From Bacillota bacterium (GTDB lineage: Bacteria; Bacillota; Clostridia; Acetivibrionales; DTU013), in the NCBI GenBank assembly GCA_023435745.1, contig JAEZMD010000003.1, forward strand, positions 1 to 64,000: a stretch of DNA of 64,000 nucleotides, in the 5' to 3' direction. The notes beneath the pieces were generated by a model. The model did no database searches. It was not told the DNA's origin and saw only the letters and a list, made by a program, of their open reading frames with translations. Position numbers and translations under genes: made by a program. Of this stretch, positions 54,496-61,726 are shown in pieces; within the stretch, counting starts at the first letter, position 1, and each line of letters opens with the position of its first letter.

Positions 54496-55430
54496 TGCTG
54501 AAGATTACAAATCTTGTTAAGAGGTATGGCAAATTTACCGCAGTCGACAATTTGTCCATGGAAATCAGCGAAGGCCAGATTTTCGGCTTTGTAGGGGCGA
54601 ACGGAGCGGGGAAAACAACAACAATGAGGATTGTTGCCGGGTTATTGCAGCCAACATCCGGAGAAATTCTAGTGGATGGTACAGATATTTTATCCTCCTC
54701 GAGAAAAGTGAAAAAGAAGATCGGATATATGCCCGATTTCTTTGGCGTATATGATGATCTAAAGGTAGTTGAATACATGAATTTCTATTCCGGCATTTAT
54801 GGAATCCCATACCGCGAAAGGAAGGGAATATCGGATCAACTGCTGGAGCTGGTTGATCTCAGCCATAAAAAGGATTTTTATGTTGACAGCCTAAGCAGGG
54901 GTATGAAGCAAAGGCTTTGCCTTGCAAGAAGCCTGATCCATGATCCAAGACTGTTAATCCTTGACGAACCGGCTTCAGGACTGGATCCTAGAGCAAGGGT
55001 TGAGATGAAAAACATATTAAGAGAATTGAAAAATATGGGGAAGACCATTCTCATAAGCTCCCACATCCTTTCGGAGCTTGCTGAGATGTGCACAGTCATT
55101 GGTATTATTGATAAGGGAAGACTGTCTGCTTGTGGGTCGGTTAAGGAAATCATTGATAAACTGACCCGCACGGGGAAACTGAAGATAAAGGTCAGGGACA
55201 GGGTGGAGCAAGCCGTAAAATTGCTGCAGGAGCAGCCTTCTATTGGAGAAATTGTCGTAAATGGAGATATTGTTGAAGCTGATACCGGCGCTGATGAGCA
55301 GTTGCTTTCGGAAATGCTTAAGAGGCTTGTGACCCAGGATATTCCCGTCGTAACCTTTGCACGGGAGGGCGGAAGTCTTGAGTCCGTCTTTATGCAGCTT
55401 ACGGAAGGGAGTGAAGAACATGATGCTTAA
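54495..55430 (+). CDS. ABC transporter ATPase (ABC-2 type)
   Basis: 311 residues from ATG 54495. Walker A GANGAGKTTT, signature LSRGMKQRL (variant of LSGGxxQ), Walker B LLILDEPASGLDP and switch histidine in ISSHILSE. A C-terminal domain of about 90 residues follows the nucleotide-binding domain. It pairs with the overlapping permease gene. The YhaQ/CcmA-like class handles lipids, peptides or drugs; substrate unknown. Confidence 0.92.
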   Translation: MLKITNLVKRYGKFTAVDNLSMEISEGQIFGFVGANGAGKTTTMRIVAGLLQPTSGEILVDGTDILSSSRKVKKKIGYMPDFFGVYDDLKVVEYMNFYSGIYGIPYRERKGISDQLLELVDLSHKKDFYVDSLSRGMKQRLCLARSLIHDPRLLILDEPASGLDPRARVEMKNILRELKNMGKTILISSHILSELAEMCTVIGIIDKGRLSACGSVKEIIDKLTRTGKLKIKVRDRVEQAVKLLQEQPSIGEIVVNGDIVEADTGADEQLLSEMLKRLVTQDIPVVTFAREGGSLESVFMQLTEGSEEHDA

Positions 55431-56367
55431 CCCCATTATTGAAAAGGATCTGAAAACAAAAATGAGAGGGTGGCGCACACCTATTCTGTTAAGTCTGTAT
55501 CTGCTGTTTCTGGCGGCTGTTCTATTTATATTTTTTATATCCAACAACCAGATATACGGCAGATATGGTTACTCGAGCTTCAATCCAAGGATAGCCGTAA
55601 ATGCTTATAATGTCATAGCTCTGTTTCAATTCGCACTTCTAATGCTTATTGTACCTGCTCTCACAGCTACTGCTATCAGCGGTGAGAGGGAAAGACAGAC
55701 ATTAGATCTGATGCTTTGCTCCGATATATCAATATGGTCGGTCATCATGGGAAAGCTTGTTGTGTCCATAGCCCATATAATGTTTCTGGTGGTTGCTTCC
55801 CTGCCTGTCTTGGGGATGGTGTTTCTCTTTGGAGGAATAACCTTTGGAGAGTTGTTGCTCCTGTTTTTGTTCTATCTTATGACTGCACTTATGGTAGCCA
55901 GCCTTGGTATTTTTCTGTCAACCCTTTTTCGCAGGAACGTTACAGCGATCATTACAGCATACATCAGCCTGGGACTTCTGGGTCTGGGCCCTGTGATAGT
56001 GCTGCTCATCTATGGAATATTTGGTAGTATGCGCAATGTGCAAATCACCTACAGTACCATTGCCGGATTCATGTTTCCTTCACCTGTTTTTGGATTTATA
56101 TCCTTCATGACAGGCGGGCAAAGCAGTGTATTTGGAGGCGCTTTCAGCGAAGTACAGAATCTTGCCGACAGGGATACCGGCTGGCTCAGATATTTAAAGC
56201 CATGGATGATCAACGGCTTGTTTAACATTATTTTTTCAGGTATTCTTTTATCTCTAAGTGCGTGGAAGCTGAAACCTGTGAAAAAAATGAAGAGTAAAAG
56301 TAAGAGTAAGAACGAGAAAAAACAAGAGCAGAAAGAAAATTATCAGCAGACGAAAGCACTAGATTGA
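55420..56367 (+). CDS. ABC-2 type permease
   Basis: 315 residues from ATG 55420 (behind AAGGGAGTGAAG), overlapping the ATPase gene by 11 bases. About six membrane helices; the amphipathic start MMLNPIIEKDLKTKMRGWRTP and the motif ATAISGERERQTLDLMLCSDI are typical of ABC-2 permeases with a coupling helix. The Lys/Ser-rich C-terminus (KKMKSKSKSKNEKKQEQK) is cytoplasmic. It is an exporter or membrane-remodelling transporter of unknown substrate. Confidence 0.9.
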   Translation: MMLNPIIEKDLKTKMRGWRTPILLSLYLLFLAAVLFIFFISNNQIYGRYGYSSFNPRIAVNAYNVIALFQFALLMLIVPALTATAISGERERQTLDLMLCSDISIWSVIMGKLVVSIAHIMFLVVASLPVLGMVFLFGGITFGELLLLFLFYLMTALMVASLGIFLSTLFRRNVTAIITAYISLGLLGLGPVIVLLIYGIFGSMRNVQITYSTIAGFMFPSPVFGFISFMTGGQSSVFGGAFSEVQNLADRDTGWLRYLKPWMINGLFNIIFSGILLSLSAWKLKPVKKMKSKSKSKNEKKQEQKENYQQTKALD

Positions 56368-56391
56368 AAGTAAGCTTAAGAAGGTGGGCTG

Positions 56392-58050
56392 ATGTATATA
56401 AGAGATATTATAAAGATGCTCAGGCCTCTGAGAAACCGAATGCATGTCAACTGTGGAATATTTCGGCTTTTAGCCTGCCTGTGTATAGGAGGGGCTGCGG
56501 GTATGCTGCTGGCATATGCTTCACTTTGGATGCCTGTTCCGTTTCTCATGCGCAGCATACTGTATATCTATGGCGTATCTGCAGTTGCGGGCATAGTTAT
56601 ATCTATATTTTCAATTCCCCGGACGAAGGGACTCATTGAGGCTGCTGATGCTCTTGGACTTAAGGAAAGATTGATCACTGCATGGCAGCTTAAGGAGGAA
56701 GATACCGTTATTGCCGAATTACAGAGGCGTGATACGATTAAAGCTGTCTCATCTGCCGATTTTAAAAGACTCTATCCCATACGGTTCCCTGCGAAGCTGG
56801 GCGTTGTACTCGGGGCTTGTATTGTACTTACATCCGTATCATTTATCATACCGGCGTATGCACGCGAGACAGCTGAGCAGATAGAGAAGCTGCAGGGAGT
56901 AGTTGAGGAACAGCTTGAAGAATTGGAGAAGGTAAGTGAAGAGCTAAAAAACAACGGAGATCTGGAGCAGGCTGAGTTGGACAGAATCCTTGATGAAGCG
57001 GCAAGGCTCACAGAGGAGCTTAAGCGGGCAAGAACTGAAGAGGAGGCAATGAAGGCGCTATCCCGGGCTGAAAATGAACTCGAGAAGCTGGATATGCAAA
57101 AGCAGCTCAGCAAGCTGGGAGATGCAATGAACCAAAATGATATGACAAGCGGTATCGGAAAAGCGGTTCAGGACGGAAATATGACCGATTTGAAGCAAGC
57201 GCTGGAGCAGCTGAAGCAGCAGCTTGAGCAGGGTGAAATATCATCCCGGGAGCTTGCGGAAATGCTTGAGCAGGCAGCTGAGCGGATGGAGAACAAGGAA
57301 CTGGCAGAGAAACTGGAGCAGGCGGCCGAAGGGCTTGGTTCCGACGCTATAGAGGATCAGAATGCAGCGCTGGGAAGTCTGGGAGATGCACTGTCGGACA
57401 TGATGAGTTCACAGGAGGGCAATGGCATAGGACAGGCTGTTGGAAAGCTTTCCCAGGCTGTGCAACAGGCTAAGAGCAGCGTGTCTCAGGTGGACAGCAA
57501 TATATCAGCAGGTAATGGATACAGCCCGGGAGAGTCGGGACAAGGATCAGGTCAGCCATCGGGACTTCAGGCTGCGCAGGGGGACGGGCAGTCGTCAGGC
57601 TCAGGCGAGGGCACAGGTTCAGGCCAGGGCACAGGTTCAAGCCAGACAGGTCAAGGCCAGGGACAAGGCCAGGGAAAGGGAGCAGGTCAAGGCGGCAGCT
57701 CGGGAGCAGGAGAAGGCTCAACCAACAAGGATTCGGGATATACAGGAAGCGAGGGCTACGGAGGCGGACGCAAAGCAGGTGAGGGCAGGGAAGAAGAATT
57801 TGAGATGCTATACGATCCTGAGCACTTGGGAGGAGACGCCGATCCCAGCTATGTCACCGGGCAGAAGCAAGATGGCGGACAAAGCAGCTATTCACAGACG
57901 GATCAGATTCCTGCTGAAAAAGGAGCAATCCTGCCTTATCATGAGGTGTTAAACCGATATGGAGAGAAAGCTGCATCATATATTGAGGAGACAGAGATTC
58001 CTCCGGCGATGAAGGAAATTGTTCGAGAGTATTTTAAATCATTGGAGTAG
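56392..58050 (+). CDS. Coiled-coil membrane protein with Gly/Gln/Ser-rich region
   Basis: 552 residues, ATG 56392 after AAGAAGGTGG. Three hydrophobic segments (about residues 20-43, 49-70, 140-160), then a long helical coiled coil (about 165-340; VEEQLEELEKVSEELKNN and KQALEQLKQQLEQGE). A low-complexity stretch rich in Gly, Gln and Ser (about 370-470) follows, and a short conserved C-terminus (IPPAMKEIVREYFKSLE) that is common in proteins encoded beside MoxR/vWA genes (DUF4175-like). The long coil suggests a scaffold. Repetitive DNA at 57530-57720 encodes the Gly/Gln region. Confidence 0.75.
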   Translation: MYIRDIIKMLRPLRNRMHVNCGIFRLLACLCIGGAAGMLLAYASLWMPVPFLMRSILYIYGVSAVAGIVISIFSIPRTKGLIEAADALGLKERLITAWQLKEEDTVIAELQRRDTIKAVSSADFKRLYPIRFPAKLGVVLGACIVLTSVSFIIPAYARETAEQIEKLQGVVEEQLEELEKVSEELKNNGDLEQAELDRILDEAARLTEELKRARTEEEAMKALSRAENELEKLDMQKQLSKLGDAMNQNDMTSGIGKAVQDGNMTDLKQALEQLKQQLEQGEISSRELAEMLEQAAERMENKELAEKLEQAAEGLGSDAIEDQNAALGSLGDALSDMMSSQEGNGIGQAVGKLSQAVQQAKSSVSQVDSNISAGNGYSPGESGQGSGQPSGLQAAQGDGQSSGSGEGTGSGQGTGSSQTGQGQGQGQGKGAGQGGSSGAGEGSTNKDSGYTGSEGYGGGRKAGEGREEEFEMLYDPEHLGGDADPSYVTGQKQDGGQSSYSQTDQIPAEKGAILPYHEVLNRYGEKAASYIEETEIPPAMKEIVREYFKSLE

Positions 58051-58062
58051 GGGGGACAGGAG

Positions 58063-59046
58063 TTGGATATCAATGAAAAGGATATTCTGCAGGTTACGGA
58101 AACAGTGCAAAAAATTGAGTCGGAAGTTGCAAAGCAAATGGTCGGACAAAAGGAGCTTATCCGACAGGTGCTGATTTGCATGCTGGCCGGAGGAAATATT
58201 CTTCTGGAGGGCGTACCGGGATTGGGCAAGACCCGTCTTGTAAATACTCTCGGGCAGGTTATGGGGCTTCAGTTCTCCAGAATCCAGTTTACACCGGATC
58301 TGATGCCTGCCGACGTGGTGGGGACCAATATTATCACAAGGGATCAATCGGAACACGGAATGTTTAAATTTCAGCAGGGACCCATATTCAGCAACATTGT
58401 ACTGGCGGACGAGATAAACCGTGCAACTCCGAAGACCCAGAGCGCTATGCTGCAGGCAATGCAGGAAAAGCTTGTCACCGTAGCTAATACAACTTATCAG
58501 CTTCCAAAGCCCTTCTTTGTCCTTGCAACGCAGAACCCCATAGAAATGGAAGGAACCTATCCGTTACCTGAAGCGCAAATGGACAGGTTTTTGTTTAAGC
58601 TGAACGTGCCTTTTCCTTCCGCACAGGAACTGGCCGAAATAGTCACCATGACAACAGGAAGTATCCGGACAGAGCTGAGAGCGGTAACGGGAAGTGATGA
58701 ACTGATGAGCATTATGGAAACAGTGAAGGAAATACCTGTGGCGGTGCCGGTCCTGGACTTTGCTTTGAAGCTTGTGCTGGCAACTCACCCCGGAACTAAA
58801 GATGCAGCCGCAATTGCTGAGAAATATGTACGTTTTGGAGCAAGCCCCCGCGGAGCACAGGCGATAATATCTACGTCAAAAGTCAGAGCGGTGCTTGAGG
58901 GCCGCTACAATGTCGCGTTCGAAGATATTTACTACACAGCATACCCCGCCCTTCGACATCGTTTGTTTATGAATTTTGAAGGTTCATCGGAAGGTCTGAC
59001 AGCGGATGACATCATTTCGGAAATAATCAAGGAGATAGGCAGGTAG
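58063..59046 (+). CDS. MoxR-family AAA+ ATPase
   Basis: 327 residues from TTG 58063 (after GGGGGGACAGGAG). Walker A GVPGLGKTRLV, Walker B VLADEINRATPKTQSAMLQAMQE, sensor 1 ATQNPIEMEGTYPLPEAQMDRF and a MoxR helix-2 insert. MoxR ATPases remodel or load metal/cofactors on vWA partner proteins. The immediately following DUF58 and vWA genes are the usual partners. Confidence 0.95.
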   Translation: MDINEKDILQVTETVQKIESEVAKQMVGQKELIRQVLICMLAGGNILLEGVPGLGKTRLVNTLGQVMGLQFSRIQFTPDLMPADVVGTNIITRDQSEHGMFKFQQGPIFSNIVLADEINRATPKTQSAMLQAMQEKLVTVANTTYQLPKPFFVLATQNPIEMEGTYPLPEAQMDRFLFKLNVPFPSAQELAEIVTMTTGSIRTELRAVTGSDELMSIMETVKEIPVAVPVLDFALKLVLATHPGTKDAAAIAEKYVRFGASPRGAQAIISTSKVRAVLEGRYNVAFEDIYYTAYPALRHRLFMNFEGSSEGLTADDIISEIIKEIGR

Positions 59047-59048
59047 AA

Positions 59049-59909
59049 ATGAGCCAATTATTTGACAGTACATTTCTGCAGAAAATACAACGGCTTTCGC
59101 TAAACGCCCGATTTCTACTGGACGGCGCGGCTGCCGGCAACCGTAAATCGCGAAGCAAGGGAAGCTCTGTGGAATTTTCCGATTACCGTGAGTATGCACC
59201 CGGGGATGATTTCCGGCGACTGGACTGGAATGCGTATGGCAGATTCGAAAAGCTTTTTATCAAGCTCTTTATGGAGGAAAGAGAAGCTCCTGTTACTATT
59301 TTTCTCGATGTAAGCAGGTCAATGGATTGGGGCGAACCGAATAAATCGATTTCCTCCAGAAGGCTGACCGCCGCATTGGCATATATCAGCCTCGCCAATT
59401 TCGACAGGGTGACCATGTGTTGTATTGATGAGCGTCAGCGGCAAATGTGCAGTAATGTGCGGGGCAAAAACTTCTTCCACAGGATTACAGATATTCTTGA
59501 GAACATTCAATTTACAGGAAGCAGCAGTATTCAAAAGGCTGTAGAAGACTGCCGCATACGATGGGCACGCGGTATTACGGTTCTGATTTCTGATTTTTTC
59601 ACCCGGGGGGATATCGGTGAATTATTAAAATATCTCTCATACCACAAACAGACAGTGTATGTATGTCATATACTCAGTCCCCAGGAGCTCCGACCGGATG
59701 TCAGTGAATCTGTCAGGCTTGTTGACAGTGAAACCGGTGAGACGATGGATATAACAGTGACGCCTTCTCTTTTAGACTTGTATGGAAGGGCGCTGGATCA
59801 TTTCAGGAGCCGGATTGAGAAAAACTGTACCAAATGGGGAGCTTTTTATTTTCATTTTTCCTCCGAAGCTGCGGTGGAGGAGATGGTAAAGGAAGTGGCA
59901 GAGCATTGA
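59049..59909 (+). CDS. DUF58 (vWA-like) protein
   Basis: 286 residues, ATG 59049. The DUF58 signature FSDYREYAPGDDFRRLDWNAYGR (about 38-61) is followed by a degenerate vWA fold with a MIDAS-type DVSRSMDWG and a later TVLISDFFTRGD. It is soluble without a signal peptide and acts with MoxR. It lies 2 bases after moxR and overlaps the next gene. Confidence 0.93.
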   Translation: MSQLFDSTFLQKIQRLSLNARFLLDGAAAGNRKSRSKGSSVEFSDYREYAPGDDFRRLDWNAYGRFEKLFIKLFMEEREAPVTIFLDVSRSMDWGEPNKSISSRRLTAALAYISLANFDRVTMCCIDERQRQMCSNVRGKNFFHRITDILENIQFTGSSSIQKAVEDCRIRWARGITVLISDFFTRGDIGELLKYLSYHKQTVYVCHILSPQELRPDVSESVRLVDSETGETMDITVTPSLLDLYGRALDHFRSRIEKNCTKWGAFYFHFSSEAAVEEMVKEVAEH

Positions 59910-61726
59910 TTTTGCACAATCCATGGGGACTTCTTGCGTTGCTGGCCGTACCTGTGATTATCCTTTTGTATCTATTAAAGCAGAAGCATGAGGAGTACAT
60001 CACATCCAGCCTTCAGCTATGGCAGAGCGCCTTGCAGGATGTAGAAGCTAATGCGCCATGGCAGAGATTAAAGAAAAACATACTGATGATTATTCAGATA
60101 TTCGCTGTCATACTCCTGGCAATGATACTGTCGGAGCCTTTCCTTCAAGGCGGAGGCAATAAGGGCGGATCAGTTATGCTTGTAATAGACTGCTCGCTGA
60201 GCATGCAGTCCACCGATATGCAGCCGAGCAGATTTGAAGCAGCTAAAAAGGACGCTTTGAAGCTGGTGGAAGCCGGCAGCCCGGGAACAAGCTTTTCACT
60301 GATTGCTTCCGCCCATACGCCATCTATTATTTTTCACAAAGTCAATGATAAAAACAGAGCGATACAGGAAATAAAAAATCTGAAAGTGATTGATACGGCT
60401 GAGAATCCGGAGAAAACGGCAGAATTGGTAAATTCGCTTATCAGAGAGGATCCGGGAATACAGACAAGCTGGTTCAGCGACGGAGTCCGCTCCACTCTAG
60501 CAGATAGTGCCAGTTACTACTCCTACAACAGAAATGGTGATAATTACGCAGTAACGCTGCTTGCACAACGCAAGCTGCAAAGCGGCCGGAGAATTGCGGC
60601 GCTGAGCCGGATTGCAAATTTTTCACTGCACGAGGCAGAATTGGATGTCAGCCTTTATGCAGACGGGAATTTTGTTGATGCCCGCAGGGTATCTGTTGAG
60701 GCCGGAAAAAGTGAAAGCGTTTATTGGGACGGCATACCTGAATCGGCTTTGAAGCTGGAATGTACTATTGATACAGAAGATGTTCTGATGAAGGATAATA
60801 CCGCAGGGGTGACGGTTTATTCAAACAAATCGGCAAGGGTGCTGCTTGCAACAGAAAAAAATATATTTTTGGAAAAGGTACTGACCCTGATACCAGGTCT
60901 GGAGCTATACAGAACAGACATGGAGGATATGGAGGCGTTTACGGGATATGATTTATACGTTTTTGACGGAGAAATACCTGAGGAACTGCCCGATGACGGA
61001 CATGTCGTGCTTTTTAATCCGCCCCAAAACAGGTACTTTTCCTCTGTGGGCCTGTCCGAATACACCGAAATTCATTCTACAGATCATGAGATCTATAATA
61101 ATCTGAAGCAGGAAATTTCCTTCAATGCTTTGAAAACAGATTTGTATCAACTGCCCGAGTGGGGTGTTCCGCTTATGGAAGATAACAATGGATTCACAGC
61201 CTTTGAAGGCTATATAAAGAACAGGCGGATCATGGTTTTCGGCTTTGATCTGCATGAAACCAACCTGCCGGTGCAGCCGTTCTTCCCTGTAATTATGACA
61301 AGGGCTATACAGGAGCTGCTTCCGGGTGATGTCAATAAAATCTCTGCAGTAAATGCCGGAGACGCTATTGAGCTTTCGATTGACCCTGAATCAAAAGAAG
61401 TATACGTGATAGCCCCGGACGGGAATAAAACGCTGATAGCTCCGCCGTTTCCGGCGACCGCTTTTGATGAAACAACACAGATCGGATCTTATACAATAGA
61501 ACAGCGGCTGGAAAATGAGACTGAAAATCAGCGGTTTTTTGTGAATGCGCCTTCGGAGAGAGAATTTGCTTTGTCAAACAGGACTGAAGCCGATGAGCCA
61601 AATCATGGAGCGGATGCACGAAGTATGCCGCCTGTCGGATGGAGCCTGAAAACACCCTTATTATGGCTGCTGCTGGCGATATTATTAATAGAATGGTGGG
61701 TTTATACCAATGGCATTACAGTTTGA
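59906..61726 (+). CDS. BatA-like vWA membrane protein
   Basis: 606 residues from TTG 59906, which overlaps the DUF58 stop (TTGA) and gives the family-typical MILHNPWGLLALLAVPVIILLYLLKQKHEEY. Helices at about 7-27 and about 58-80 form the N-terminal BatA membrane unit. The vWA domain starts with MIDAS VIDCSLSMQSTDMQPSR (DxSxS) and ends near residue 270. A beta-rich part and a GATase-like part follow, and a last helix near the C-terminus (LLWLLLAILLIEWWVY). It overlaps the next gene by 17 bases. Confidence 0.9.
   Translation: MILHNPWGLLALLAVPVIILLYLLKQKHEEYITSSLQLWQSALQDVEANAPWQRLKKNILMIIQIFAVILLAMILSEPFLQGGGNKGGSVMLVIDCSLSMQSTDMQPSRFEAAKKDALKLVEAGSPGTSFSLIASAHTPSIIFHKVNDKNRAIQEIKNLKVIDTAENPEKTAELVNSLIREDPGIQTSWFSDGVRSTLADSASYYSYNRNGDNYAVTLLAQRKLQSGRRIAALSRIANFSLHEAELDVSLYADGNFVDARRVSVEAGKSESVYWDGIPESALKLECTIDTEDVLMKDNTAGVTVYSNKSARVLLATEKNIFLEKVLTLIPGLELYRTDMEDMEAFTGYDLYVFDGEIPEELPDDGHVVLFNPPQNRYFSSVGLSEYTEIHSTDHEIYNNLKQEISFNALKTDLYQLPEWGVPLMEDNNGFTAFEGYIKNRRIMVFGFDLHETNLPVQPFFPVIMTRAIQELLPGDVNKISAVNAGDAIELSIDPESKEVYVIAPDGNKTLIAPPFPATAFDETTQIGSYTIEQRLENETENQRFFVNAPSEREFALSNRTEADEPNHGADARSMPPVGWSLKTPLLWLLLAILLIEWWVYTNGITV

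Noticed and set aside
57530..57720. Repeat array resembling CRISPR or satellite DNA
   Set aside because: It is an in-frame Gly/Gln/Ser-rich coding stretch with irregular units and no spacers.
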